A model generated the notes under the pieces. It had not been told where the DNA came from, searched no databases, and saw nothing but the letters and a program-made list of their open reading frames with translations. Below, piece after piece: positions 17,546 to 26,206 of a stretch of DNA of 42,817 nucleotides. The position numbers were made by a program, and so were the translations under genes. Positions within the stretch are counted from its first letter, which is position 1; every line of letters begins with the position of its first letter. The stretch is from Candidatus Auribacterota bacterium (lineage in GTDB: Bacteria > Auribacterota > JAFGBW01 > JAFGJP01), in assembly GCA_023144635.1 (NCBI GenBank), contig JAGLFH010000039.1, positions 1 through 42,817 of the forward strand. Direction: 5' to 3'.

Positions 17546-19034
17546 TCTTTTTATCCGGATAGACCGGCCTTTTGTGGAACCTTGCTGTCAGCATTCTGAT
17601 AATAACGTCCTTAATTACTTTAAGTTCCCTAAATGTTAATGTACATTCATCAAGCTCACCGTTTAAGTATTTCTCATTTATAAGCTCTCCGACAAGCCCC
17701 TTGATCCTTGAAGGCGAAGGCTCTGCCAGAGAACGGGATGCTGCTTCAATAGTATCCGCTATTGACAATATAGCTGTTTCTTTTGATTGAGGCTTTGGTC
17801 CCGGATAGCGAAAATTCTCTTCCTTGATTACATCACTGTTTCCTGCTTCTTTCTGTGCCTGTTTATAAAAGAAATAGACAAGAGATGTACCGTGATGCTC
17901 TTTAATAGCATCTATAATAACACGGGGCAGGTTATAGCGCTTTGCAGTATCAATCCCATTCTTTACATGAGAAATAATTATAAGAGAACTCATGCTTGCA
18001 GAAAGTTCACCGTGCATCGACTTGGCACCTATTTCGTTCTCAGAAAAATACTCCGGTTTAAGCAGCTTTCCAATATCATGATAGTAAGCCATTACACGCA
18101 CCAGTAAAGAACGAGCTCCTATTGCCTCAGCAGCCGCTTCTGCAACATTTGCAACTGTAATACTGTGATGATATGTTCCCGGCGCATTAAGGACAAGCTC
18201 CTTTAATAATTTATGATTAAGGTCAGAAAGTTCAAGAAGGCTTACATCTGTTACTTCGCGGAACATCAGCTCAAAAAAGTATAAAAAGATAAACAATACC
18301 AGACCTGCAAAACCTGTAAAAAATGCTCCAAACATATAGTCTCTTAAATTCATAATATCTACTATACCTACGACTGAATTTATTATTATGACAATAAAGA
18401 GTGTCATAATGCCTGTGTAAATAGCCGCTTTTGTCATCTGATAACGGTTACGCACATCTTTCATAAATATAGATGAGAAAGCAGAGGTGACAGCATTTAC
18501 TGTTATGATTACAACTGGATCAGGAATTGTACCCTTTATCATTCCTAAAAATAGAGCAATAACAAAAGAATATAAAAATGATAACCGCATACCGAAAAAC
18601 AAAGTCATCAATATAATTCCAAATGGCCCCAAAAATATATATCTTGTGTAAGATACCTGATTAAATAGAGGAACACGAATAAGTATTGTCTGTAAGAAAA
18701 CTGTTAAAAGCAAAATAGTACTTAATAAAAACTGCTTTTTATTACTTAAAAAAAACTCTTTTTGGCAAAACCAGAAATATGCCTGTAAAGCTCCCTGAAC
18801 AGAAAAGATAACCAAAACAAGAGTAAAAAACTTATAAAGATCCTCTATCTTTTCATCTCTTGGAAATGAAATGCCGGAAATAAGATAAGCAAGCATCAGG
18901 GAAGTAAAAAAAATAATACCGAACTTAATCCAATAAGATTCCTTGAGCCTTTTTTTTAATCCAGTATCTTCAGCCTGTGACCGTTTCTTGGGAATTGGCT
19001 TTTTTTCACGCAGCTTCTTTAAAAAATCAATCAT
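17538..19034 (-). CDS. Compact PgpH-like membrane HD phosphodiesterase (probable c-di-AMP hydrolase)
   Basis: 498 residues, short for the 7TMR-HDED/PgpH family (usually about 700 or more). A charged N-terminus is followed by one helix at about 37-55, then directly by the helix bundle (about 68-258) and a cytoplasmic HD domain. The HD site shows H289-H290 in TYHHSITVA, H319-D320 in YYHDIGK and a later DAIKEHHGT, so it looks active. The large extracellular HDED domain is absent. PgpH enzymes hydrolyse cyclic di-AMP. Neighbouring ybeY and the CNNM gene support the identity. Confidence 0.85.
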   Translation of the reverse strand: MIDFLKKLREKKPIPKKRSQAEDTGLKKRLKESYWIKFGIIFFTSLMLAYLISGISFPRDEKIEDLYKFFTLVLVIFSVQGALQAYFWFCQKEFFLSNKKQFLLSTILLLTVFLQTILIRVPLFNQVSYTRYIFLGPFGIILMTLFFGMRLSFLYSFVIALFLGMIKGTIPDPVVIITVNAVTSAFSSIFMKDVRNRYQMTKAAIYTGIMTLFIVIIINSVVGIVDIMNLRDYMFGAFFTGFAGLVLFIFLYFFELMFREVTDVSLLELSDLNHKLLKELVLNAPGTYHHSITVANVAEAAAEAIGARSLLVRVMAYYHDIGKLLKPEYFSENEIGAKSMHGELSASMSSLIIISHVKNGIDTAKRYNLPRVIIDAIKEHHGTSLVYFFYKQAQKEAGNSDVIKEENFRYPGPKPQSKETAILSIADTIEAASRSLAEPSPSRIKGLVGELINEKYLNGELDECTLTFRELKVIKDVIIRMLTARFHKRPVYPDKKNG

Positions 19035-19058
19035 ATAAACCTCTTATTATAAAAAGTT

Positions 19059-20111
19059 TTAAGAAACAGGATATGATCCCAAAACTTTAAGGAAAACACA
19101 CTTTTTACGAAGATCTTCTAAAGCAAGCTTCACTTTACGATCCGTCTCGTATCCGTCCATATCAGCAAAGAAATAGTATTCCCATGCCCGCAATTTTGAA
19201 GGACGGGATTCTATCTTTACAAGATTAACACCATGTTTTTTAAATGGTTTTAAAGAATCAAAAAGCACACCCGGTTTATCTTTTACAAGATAAACAATGG
19301 ATGTCTTGTTATTACGACCTTTTGGATTTTTCTTTTTACTTATAACAAGAAATCTTGTCATATTATTTATATCATCATGTATTGCTTCAGCTATTATATT
19401 AACTCCATATATCTGAGAACAAAGAGAACTGCCTATAGCTCCGCAATTTTTTTTATTTTTTATCATCTTAACTGCCTCGGCAGTGCTGGTCGTATCGACA
19501 AGCCTGGCTCCCGGCAAATTGTTCTTAAGCCAGTTTCTGCACTGACCGAAAACAATTGAACGTGAATAAATACACTTTACATTCTTTAAAGAAGAATTTG
19601 AAAGAAGATTCAGCTTTATTGATAAAAAAACCTCTGAATGAATATGCACTTCAGAAGAAATAAAAAGGTCAAGAGTATGATTGACAGCACCTTCTACGGA
19701 ATTTTCAACCGGTGCGACACCAAAGCTACAGTTTCCTTTTTCAACTTCTTTAAAAACATCTGCTATACTTTTTTCAGGGATAAGTTCTATTGAACTTCCA
19801 AAATAATTTTTAGCAGCCTGATGTGTAAACGTTGCCGGAGGACCCAAAAAAGAGACCTTTGTCTTTGCATATTTATTAAGAAGATATGAATCAACTTCTG
19901 TATATATTGCATTTATAAGTTTTTTTTCATCCATCAAAACCAAAGAAGAGCTTCTTTTATGTTTATATGATGTTATAAATTCTTGAAAATCAAGATTTTT
20001 GTTCCTTTTCTTAGCATCAAGAAATGCTTTCTCTACCATATTTACATGCTGCTTTATAAGAGAAGCTAATCTTTTATCTACAACATTTAGTTTTTTTGAT
20101 AATTTTTTCAT
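19059..20111 (-). CDS. pheA: Prephenate dehydratase (with degenerate chorismate-mutase-like N-terminus)
   Basis: 350 residues. The prephenate dehydratase domain begins near residue 85 (VSFLGPPATFTHQAA), with VAPVENSVEGAVNHTLDLF and the catalytic TRF motif in NNMTRFLV. A C-terminal ACT domain (about 270-345; GVLFDSLKPFKKHGVNL, IESRPSK) gives phenylalanine feedback. The first 80 residues have the position of an AroQ chorismate mutase (VDKRLASLI) but the expected Arg/Lys/Glu active-site residues are hard to place. It makes phenylpyruvate for phenylalanine. It lies 11 nt after the PHP gene and 24 nt before the PgpH-like gene. Confidence 0.88.
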   Translation of the reverse strand: MKKLSKKLNVVDKRLASLIKQHVNMVEKAFLDAKKRNKNLDFQEFITSYKHKRSSSLVLMDEKKLINAIYTEVDSYLLNKYAKTKVSFLGPPATFTHQAAKNYFGSSIELIPEKSIADVFKEVEKGNCSFGVAPVENSVEGAVNHTLDLFISSEVHIHSEVFLSIKLNLLSNSSLKNVKCIYSRSIVFGQCRNWLKNNLPGARLVDTTSTAEAVKMIKNKKNCGAIGSSLCSQIYGVNIIAEAIHDDINNMTRFLVISKKKNPKGRNNKTSIVYLVKDKPGVLFDSLKPFKKHGVNLVKIESRPSKLRAWEYYFFADMDGYETDRKVKLALEDLRKKCVFLKVLGSYPVS

Positions 20112-20122
20112 TTAATGACCTT

Positions 20123-20917
20123 TTATTTTATAAAACTTAATCCCTTATTATACATTGATATTCCTTTAAGACTATCAAAACCTCTTGCAATATCAGCTGG
20201 CTTATGTGCATCAGAACCAGTAACCACAAAAGGAACACCTTTCTCTAATGCTTTAAGAGCAATGTCTTCAGAAGGATAAGAATCTTTTGGGTTTTGAAAA
20301 AGACCTGAAGTGTTTATTTCAAGCCCTATGTTCTTTTCTTTTAAAAGATTAAATATCTCATTTATCCTTGATAAATACTTCTCCAGATTAAAGGTTCCAT
20401 AATAAACGACTCCATATCTTTTTACAATATCAAAATGGCCCAGTATCTGAAAGGGAAAGCTTTCTATCAATTTTAATGCTTCATCAAAAAAAAGATTATA
20501 CATTGTATCTTCATCTGTTTTTTCAAACTGGAAAAGATGACGGTTAGAAGAAACACTATGTTTACCTATGACATGACAAGATCCGATAACAACATCAAAC
20601 TTATACTTTTCGAGCAATATCTCATTGCTCTTTTTAAGGCTTTCTCTATTCTCAAGCTCAATACCCTGATATATTTTTAGCCTTTCACCGTATTTTTCGC
20701 GGGCTATATCAATTTCCTCTTTCTCTTTTTTTAAAAGATCAAGAAGAAGATCCATATTGATCTCAAAATCTGAATTTAAGCTGTTCATTCTTTCAGGATG
20801 GTTTGCAAAGACTATTGTATCAAGACCTTTTTCCAATGCAGAAATAACAAAATCATCTACATGGCCAGATGCATCGTGGGAAACAAAATTATGGATATGC
20901 CAGTCCTGCATTATCAT
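20123..20917 (-). CDS. PHP-domain phosphoesterase, histidinol-phosphatase (HisK-like) type
   Basis: 264 residues. The metal motifs are DWHIHN near the start, ANHPE, GSCHVIGKHS, GHFDIVKRYG and the C-terminal TGSDAHKPADIARGFD. EINTSGLFQNPKDSYPSEDI is typical of the HisJ/HisK histidinol-phosphatase branch. It probably removes phosphate from L-histidinol phosphate in histidine synthesis, though PHP proteins of this size can act on other phosphates. Starts at 20917 and 20911 are both possible; AAGAG lies 4 or 10 nt ahead. Its neighbour pheA fits an amino-acid role. Confidence 0.8.
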   Translation of the reverse strand: MIMQDWHIHNFVSHDASGHVDDFVISALEKGLDTIVFANHPERMNSLNSDFEINMDLLLDLLKKEKEEIDIAREKYGERLKIYQGIELENRESLKKSNEILLEKYKFDVVIGSCHVIGKHSVSSNRHLFQFEKTDEDTMYNLFFDEALKLIESFPFQILGHFDIVKRYGVVYYGTFNLEKYLSRINEIFNLLKEKNIGLEINTSGLFQNPKDSYPSEDIALKALEKGVPFVVTGSDAHKPADIARGFDSLKGISMYNKGLSFIK

Positions 20918-20937
20918 ATCACTCTTTTACATCTTCG

Positions 20938-21336
20938 TTAGTCATGACTCATTTTTGATCTTTCAATATCATATACAGGTTCAACAGATATAATATCGCT
21001 TTGCTCTTCAAGCATAGAACAAAACACCTGAAGATCAGTTACTCTTTTATCTAAAGTAATAATAAACACTTGCATTTTAATCTTTTCAAATTCATCCAAT
21101 TGATATTCTTTTAACAGCAAAATATCTTTTATAACATATGAAAACTCTTTGAAAAGAGCACTTATTTTATACGTTTTTATTTCATTATCAACAATACACC
21201 CTTTTCTTAAATGAATTAATAAAGAATCATTCTGGCAAGATCCAGTATTTTTTTCATCTGCATTTAAAACGCTCATATTATTTATAAAAATAAACGTAAC
21301 AATACATATACTGATAATTCTTATAATTTTACTCAT
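20938..21336 (-). CDS. Small exported protein of unknown function
   Basis: 132 residues. The first 26 or so form a signal peptide (MSKIIRIISICIVTFIFINN, cut before ADEK). The rest has two Cys near the N-terminus of the mature part (C34, C47) and one at C106, and a mixed charged helix (EYQLDEFEKIKMQVFIITLD). I recognise no family. It overlaps the preceding exported protein gene by 8 nt and precedes the PHP gene by 20 nt, so it is co-expressed within the long run. The pair looks like an exported two-gene insert between ruvB and amino-acid genes. Confidence 0.6.
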   Translation of the reverse strand: MSKIIRIISICIVTFIFINNMSVLNADEKNTGSCQNDSLLIHLRKGCIVDNEIKTYKISALFKEFSYVIKDILLLKEYQLDEFEKIKMQVFIITLDKRVTDLQVFCSMLEEQSDIISVEPVYDIERSKMSHD

Positions 21337-21934
21337 ATTTTATCTCATCTATGAAAAAAGTCATTCCTTCAGGATTGTCTCTTTTGGTCAATATAATACA
21401 AAATCCACCGCTTATGCAGGATAGATCCTCTTTTTCTATCTTAATACAATATTGCCTCCATGAACTGTCAAGCTTAACATTATATATAGCTTTAGTTGAA
21501 GAATCCGGAAATTCACCGCTGATACCGCCTAGCTGGAATTTACTTACCACCTCTCCCCCCTGCATGCCTTTTGCTAAAAAAGTAAGTTTTTTTGCACCTG
21601 TGAAATCAAAAGACCCTTCCTCTTTTCCCCAGTTGTTCTGTGGGTTTTGCCAGTAAACACCAGCCCAGTCAGAATTATTAATACTCTTTTTAGGCTCATA
21701 TGCAATCCTTATGCAGGTGTTCATAGTCTTTGCTTCTATTATTACATCATCCTTTATTTTTAATGTTTTAGTATCCCCCATCCAGCCGGTAGGATAAAAA
21801 TGATTAAGTTCTGATTTTCTATCCTTATATACATAAAAAACATTAAAAGGAACATCCACCTGCGCACACAACATATATGGAAAAAAAACAATGATGTAAA
21901 AAAAAGATAAGATAAGAATACTATTTTTTTTCAT
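21329..21934 (-). CDS. Exported beta-sandwich-like protein (carbohydrate-binding-like)
   Basis: 201 residues from the ATG at 21934, giving a clean signal peptide MKKNSILILSFFYIIVFFPY and a cut near CAQ. Starts at 21973 and 21979 would add 13-15 residues and place the start inside ruvB. The mature part has WAGVYWQNPQNNWG, FDFTGAKKLTFLAKG and GMTFFIDEIKYE, the pattern of jelly-roll domains seen in CBM-like surface proteins. No catalytic site is visible. It starts 22 nt after the ruvB stop and overlaps the next small exported gene. Confidence 0.65.
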   Translation of the reverse strand: MKKNSILILSFFYIIVFFPYMLCAQVDVPFNVFYVYKDRKSELNHFYPTGWMGDTKTLKIKDDVIIEAKTMNTCIRIAYEPKKSINNSDWAGVYWQNPQNNWGKEEGSFDFTGAKKLTFLAKGMQGGEVVSKFQLGGISGEFPDSSTKAIYNVKLDSSWRQYCIKIEKEDLSCISGGFCIILTKRDNPEGMTFFIDEIKYE

Positions 21935-21956
21935 TTTAAATAAAAGGCTGAGGAAA

Positions 21957-23000
21957 TCATTTAACGGGTTCATTATCAAAAAGACCTATCTGATTTTCCA
22001 TTTTCTTAGCTGGTGTAATATTAAAATGCTCATATGCTCTTTTAGTAACAATTCTTCCGTTTGAAGTCCTCTTTAAAAAACCAGCCTGAATAAGAAAAGG
22101 TTCATAAACTTCCTCTATTGTATCTTCTTCTTCTCCGACAGAAACAGAAAGAGTATTTATTCCGACAGGCCCACCGTCATAATGCTCTATAATGGTCTTT
22201 ATTATTTTTTTGTCCATATGATCAAGACCCTCTGAATCAATCTCCAGCATTTCAAGCGCATCATTAGCTACTTTATCATCTATTTCATTGTTTGCTTTTA
22301 CCTGAGCAAAATCCCTTACCCTTCTTAAAAGATTATTCGCTATTCTAGGTGTCCCCCTCGACCGGACAGCAATCTCTTTTGCGCCCTTATCTGAGATCTT
22401 TATCTTAAGAATAGAAGAACTTCTTTTTACTATACTTGCAAGCTCATCTTCAGGATAAAAATCAAGGCGTATCTTAATTCCAAAACGCGACCTGAAAGGT
22501 GACGTCAAAAGACCAGAGCGCGTTGTTGCACCAATTAAAGTAAAAGGCGGTATATCAAGCTTGATAGTACGTGCACTTGGACCTTTATCTATTATAATAT
22601 CTAAACGGTAATCTTCCATTGCTGAATACAAATACTCTTCAACAGAACGGTTAAGTCTGTGTATTTCATCAATAAAAAGAACATTCCCTTCTTCGAGGTT
22701 CGTAAGAAGCCCTGCAAGATCTCCTGCCTTTTCAATAGCAGGCGCTGATGTAACCCTTATATCTGTTTGCATAGCATTTGCGATGATATATGCAAGTGTT
22801 GTCTTTCCAAGTCCCGGAGGTCCTGAAAAAAGTGTATGATCCAGCGATTCTTTTCTTTGAACTGCAGCATCTATAAAAATTGAAAGCTTCTCTTTTACCT
22901 GAGACTGGCCTATAAAATCTTCCAGTGTTTTAGGACGGACCTCACGGTCAAGAAACGTATCCTTTTTACTAAGATCTCTAAAGACATCACTGTCCATCAA
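21957..23000 (-). CDS. ruvB: Holliday junction branch migration helicase RuvB
   Basis: 347 residues, full length. Walker [10 protein letters not shown] (about 60-68), Walker [11 protein letters not shown], sensor [10 protein letters not shown], and the arginine-finger loop SPFRSRFG are all intact. The C-terminal winged helix ([22 protein letters not shown]) binds DNA. RuvB is the AAA+ motor that drives branch migration with RuvA. It overlaps the ruvA stop by 4 nt. The classic order ruvC-ruvA-ruvB is preserved. Confidence 0.97.
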   Translation of the reverse strand: MMDSDVFRDLSKKDTFLDREVRPKTLEDFIGQSQVKEKLSIFIDAAVQRKESLDHTLFSGPPGLGKTTLAYIIANAMQTDIRVTSAPAIEKAGDLAGLLTNLEEGNVLFIDEIHRLNRSVEEYLYSAMEDYRLDIIIDKGPSARTIKLDIPPFTLIGATTRSGLLTSPFRSRFGIKIRLDFYPEDELASIVKRSSSILKIKISDKGAKEIAVRSRGTPRIANNLLRRVRDFAQVKANNEIDDKVANDALEMLEIDSEGLDHMDKKIIKTIIEHYDGGPVGINTLSVSVGEEEDTIEEVYEPFLIQAGFLKRTSNGRIVTKRAYEHFNITPAKKMENQIGLFDNEPVK

Positions 23001-23602
23001 GACATCCTCCTTAATGCAATTCTTATTAGTTCTTCTGTGGTATAGTCTTTTTCATTAAGTATCTGAAGACATGTTTTATATACAGAAGTCCTTTTATATC
23101 CTAATGACTCAAGAGCACTGATAGCGTCGAAAAGTATTACATCTTTTTCTGACCCCACTTCTTTATAAGCCTTTTCACCCATATTTAAAGAGAATGACAT
23201 TTTAGGGATCTTTTCTTTTAGTTCAATGATAATACGCTCGGCTGTTTTCTTGCCGATCCCTCCTATACCTGCTATAGTTGAAATATCTTCACTTACAACA
23301 GCCTCTGAAAACTCCCTTGCCGACATATTACTTAAAACACCTAAAGCTATTTTAGGACCTATTCGTGAAATACTTATTATCATCCTAAAAAGAGCTCGCT
23401 CCTCATCTGTACTAAACCCGTAAAGAATATGCGCATCTTCACGTACTTGATAATGTATAAGAATACGTAACTTCTTTCCTGGGATGGGAAGATTATCAAA
23501 TGTGCTGAGTGGAATTATAACTTCATATCCTACCCCATGAACATCAATCTCTATCCTGGTAGGTTGCTTTTTTACAAGATCACCATGTAGAAAACTTATC
23601 AT
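22997..23602 (-). CDS. ruvA: Holliday junction DNA-binding subunit RuvA
   Basis: 201 residues. The N-terminal OB fold ends with [16 protein letters not shown], followed by helix-hairpin-helix regions ([14 protein letters not shown] and [22 protein letters not shown]). The C-terminal domain that binds RuvB is at about 150-201 ([13 protein letters not shown]). RuvA tetramers hold the four-way junction flat and load RuvB. It is 26 nt after ruvC and overlaps ruvB by 4 nt. Confidence 0.96.
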   Translation of the reverse strand: MISFLHGDLVKKQPTRIEIDVHGVGYEVIIPLSTFDNLPIPGKKLRILIHYQVREDAHILYGFSTDEERALFRMIISISRIGPKIALGVLSNMSAREFSEAVVSEDISTIAGIGGIGKKTAERIIIELKEKIPKMSFSLNMGEKAYKEVGSEKDVILFDAISALESLGYKRTSVYKTCLQILNEKDYTTEELIRIALRRMS

Positions 23603-23628
23603 TTTTTCTCTCTATATTTTATTTAAAG

Positions 23629-24135
23629 TTACAATAATTTAATATCTTTTGTAACCCTGCCAGTATTGTTAGCATGACATATTGCTGTTGCCAACGCATC
23701 ACTTTCATCTTCACGTTTAAAAGTTTTTTTAAGACCAAGTATCAATTTGACCATGTGCTGGACCTGTCTTTTTTCAGCACTCCCTACACCGACTACCGAC
23801 ATTTTTATCTTTCTGGGTGAATACTGAAAAACATTTTCACATCCACCGTTTTTTAATGCAAGCAAAGCAACCCCTCTTGCATGCCCAAGAACAAGTGCAC
23901 TTTTTGCATTCTTGCAGAAAAATATATCTTCAATTGCTGCTTGTTCCGGTGAATATTTATCTGTAACTCCTATTAAAGACCTATATATATTCTCCAGCCT
24001 CGTGGAAAATAATTTTCCTTTAGGTATTTCTACGCTGCCAGAATCTATATATTTAAGCATTGAACCAGTGGCTTCAATTACTCCCCAACCGGTTATATAG
24101 CTTCCTGGATCTACTCCCATGATTATCATAATCAT
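23629..24135 (-). CDS. ruvC: Crossover junction endodeoxyribonuclease RuvC
   Basis: 168 residues from the first ATG. The RNase H-like catalytic acids are D9 (MGVDPGS), E69 (AIEDIFF), D143 and D146 (DESDALA). Starting at the second ATG (24129) would put the first Asp at residue 7, as in the E. coli protein, so either start is possible. No ribosome site is evident. A TATAAT at 24139-24144 on this strand lies right before the start, so the leader would be very short. RuvC cuts the junction resolved by RuvAB. It is the first gene of the long run. Confidence 0.95.
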   Translation of the reverse strand: MIMIIMGVDPGSYITGWGVIEATGSMLKYIDSGSVEIPKGKLFSTRLENIYRSLIGVTDKYSPEQAAIEDIFFCKNAKSALVLGHARGVALLALKNGGCENVFQYSPRKIKMSVVGVGSAEKRQVQHMVKLILGLKKTFKREDESDALATAICHANNTGRVTKDIKLL

Positions 24136-24243
24136 AGTATTATAAAAGATAACTCATCATTTTTCATTATTTTTTATATATAAATTTATGTTTTACATTA
24201 TATGTTAATACATAAATAAAAATATTTTTTCTCATAACATTGC

Positions 24244-24271
24244 TTTACAAATTCAATGTTTATTTTATAAT
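24244..24271 (+). promoter_or_regulatory. Sigma-70-type promoter for the alcohol dehydrogenase gene
   Basis: TTTACA at 24244-24249 and TATAAT at 24266-24271, separated by 16 nt. The predicted start near 24278 leaves a leader of about 36 nt before the ATG at 24314. It faces away from ruvC in a 178-nt divergent spacer. Confidence 0.55.
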
Positions 24272-24313
24272 TAGATAAATTAGGGCTAGTTTTTCTCCAA
24301 ATACAATTTAATT

Positions 24314-25456
24314 ATGAAAGAATTCATTAATCCTGTTAAGATCATTGACGAGATAGATTCATTCTATCGCCTTCCGGGTATTACACTCAATGTTGGAGCT
24401 AAGGTTCTGATAGTTCACGGAAAGAACTTCCTTTATCATTACGGCCATAAAGAAAAAGTTGAGACCATTTTTAATGAGCAAAATATTCCTTATTTATTCT
24501 ATGCTATAAAAGGATTTGAGGCAGATATAAATGATGTAATGTCATGCATTGAAATAATTAAGAAAGAATCTATTGATGTAGTCGTAGGTATTGGCGGAGG
24601 CAGTGTGATCGATGTAGCAAAGGCTTCATCAGGAATTTGTAATGAGAGGGAACCTCTTAAATGTTTTCATGAAGATATAACACCTATTAGTAAAGGCATT
24701 CCTCTAATAACTGTTCCCACAACTGCAGGAAGCGGTGCAGAAGTTACTCCAAACGCAGTTATTTCAGATTTTGATAAAAACATAAAAAAAAGTATAAGAT
24801 CTGACTATATGTATCCAAAATATGCTTTACTGGATGCCCGACTTACAGAAACTGCACCACAAAATGTAACCGCAGCTTCAGGTGCAGATGCCCTTGCGCA
24901 AGCCATTGAAGCATTTGTCTCAATAGGTTCTACTGAAAAAACTGATGAACTTTCAAAAAAAGCAATTCAGCTTATTGGTAAAAGCCTAATAGATGCATAC
25001 AAAAGACCAATGGATCTTGCTGCAAGAAAAAATGTTCTTACAGGTTCTAACCTTGCAGCACTTGCTTTTTCTAATTCCCGCCTTGGAGCTGTACATGGAA
25101 TGGCTCATTGTATAGGTGTAAGATACAGGATATCTCATGGAATGGTCTGTGCTATACTTCTTCCTGTCGTTATGGAACACAACCTTGACAGCGCCCTTGA
25201 AAAGTATGCTGAGATATCTTATGTTCTAACAAATAAAACTTATTCAAATAAAAAAGAACAGGCTATTTCCGGAATAAACTATATACGAAAACTCTTCCGG
25301 CACATGGAACTTGATAAGAAACTATCAAATTTTGGCGCTACTACTGAACATATAGATGAGATAATAGAAAAAAGCCTTAAATCATCTTCTATGAAACATA
25401 ATCCCAGAATGTTCGATAAAAAAGACGTTATCTACGTTTTTGAAAGATGCCTCTAG
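24314..25456 (+). CDS. Iron-type (group III) alcohol dehydrogenase family protein
   Basis: 380 residues. The cofactor motif GGGSVIDVAK (about 94-103) and TVPTTAGSGAEVTPNAVI are clear. Metal ligands would be D192, H261 and H275 (AVHGMAH, ISHGMV). The His normally four residues after the Asp is Gln here (Q196 in ADALAQAIEA). A Gln at this site occurs in one branch of the family as I recall, so metal use may differ. It reduces aldehydes or oxidises alcohols; the substrate is not predictable. It is a single-gene unit with its own promoter and no visible ribosome site. Confidence 0.88.
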   Translation: MKEFINPVKIIDEIDSFYRLPGITLNVGAKVLIVHGKNFLYHYGHKEKVETIFNEQNIPYLFYAIKGFEADINDVMSCIEIIKKESIDVVVGIGGGSVIDVAKASSGICNEREPLKCFHEDITPISKGIPLITVPTTAGSGAEVTPNAVISDFDKNIKKSIRSDYMYPKYALLDARLTETAPQNVTAASGADALAQAIEAFVSIGSTEKTDELSKKAIQLIGKSLIDAYKRPMDLAARKNVLTGSNLAALAFSNSRLGAVHGMAHCIGVRYRISHGMVCAILLPVVMEHNLDSALEKYAEISYVLTNKTYSNKKEQAISGINYIRKLFRHMELDKKLSNFGATTEHIDEIIEKSLKSSSMKHNPRMFDKKDVIYVFERCL

Positions 25457-25975
25457 AAAAAGCAAAAGACAGAGAACAGAAAAAAGATGAAAATCAAAAA
25501 CTAAGTACTAAAAAGTAAGTACTAGGTAGTAAATGCAAAATAGAAGAAAGAAAAAGCAGAAGGCAGATACAAAATTCAGGATTCAGGATAAAAAACAAAA
25601 AGCAAAATAGAAACACCAATATTAAATCCCAAATAACAGAAAAATACAAGTAATTTCCAATCCTCAATTAACAAATATCAAATTCAAAATCCTAAATTCT
25701 AAATAAAAGAAATAAAAGCAAAAGAAATTCACCACAGAGTTCACAGAAAAAAAAAGTGTTAATTGGTTAACTTGTTAAAAGTTAACTTGTTCAAGGTGCA
25801 CTGTCGTGCAATATTATATAAATTGAGCCTCACTTGTCCTGCTTGTCATGAGTTAAATCAAATGGAGCGACCTGTGGTGAGCGTAGTCGAATGGAATCAC
25901 ACGAATTGTGCTAATTAAGAAAATCAAAATCTAAATAAAATAAACAGCAATTAGCATCTATTACATTTTACCTTG

Positions 25976-25995
25976 ATTCCTGCCTTCGCAGGAAT
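25976..25995. repeat. Perfect 8-bp hairpin repeat ATTCCTGC-CTTC-GCAGGAAT
   Basis: Perfect inverted arms of 8 bp around a 4-nt loop, followed by GACAT. This word is a common intergenic repeat in many bacteria. It may serve as a bidirectional terminator for the flanking convergent genes, but no T-tract follows closely. Confidence 0.6.
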
Positions 25996-26015
25996 GACAT
26001 AAATTTTTCGTTTTT

Positions 26016-26050
26016 CGTTTTACAGCGGTACGGGCAGGCCCGTACCCTAC
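26016..26050. repeat. Hairpin repeat with CGTTTTAC lead
   Basis: CGTTTTACAG leads into the perfect 9-bp arms GGTACGGGC (26027-26035) and GCCCGTACC (26038-26046) with a 2-nt loop, ending CTAC. It belongs to the same group as 26066-26099, 34846-34880 and 34892-34923. Confidence 0.7.
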
Positions 26051-26065
26051 TCACCTTTTATCTTT

Positions 26066-26099
26066 CGTTTTACACGGTCAGATACGGGCCTGACCCTAC
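26066..26099. repeat. Hairpin repeat with CGTTTTAC lead, second copy
   Basis: CGTTTTACAC then arms GGTCAG (26076-26081) and CTGACC (26090-26095), ending CCTAC. It lies 15 bp after the previous copy in the same orientation. The arms differ in sequence but keep pairing, suggesting structure is retained. Confidence 0.65.
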
Positions 26100-26115
26100 T
26101 TACGTAATATTTTTT

Positions 26116-26179
26116 GTTCATCATGAACCCTACGTGGTTCATGACCCATCTGTGTTTATCCGTGTGTATCTGTGGCTAA
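26116..26179 (+). repeat. ACGTGGTTCATGACCC...ATCTGTGGCTAAA repeat, copy 1
   Basis: It contains CATGAACCC, ACGTGGTTCATGACCCATC and ATCTGTGGCTAAA in order. A copy lies on the minus strand at 31346-31424, and shorter pieces lie at 689-712 and 30651-30677. Confidence 0.65.
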
Positions 26180-26206
26180 ATTTCTCCCTCTTTTGTTTTT
26201 TTACTA

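Larger units (their letters stand above)
25457..26206. other. 750-bp repeat-packed spacer
   Basis: No gene. The left half (25457-25760) is A-rich slipped text (for example AAATTCAAAATCCTAAATTCT) and a CCACAGAGTTCACAG word at about 25730. A GTGAGCGTAGTCGAATGG word lies at about 25876. The right half carries four GC-rich hairpin repeats, listed separately. It separates the plus-strand dehydrogenase from the minus-strand prepilin genes, which end here. Confidence 0.7.

Noticed and set aside
25457-26206. CRISPR array
   Set aside because: The repeats are not identical, not regularly spaced and there are no cas genes.
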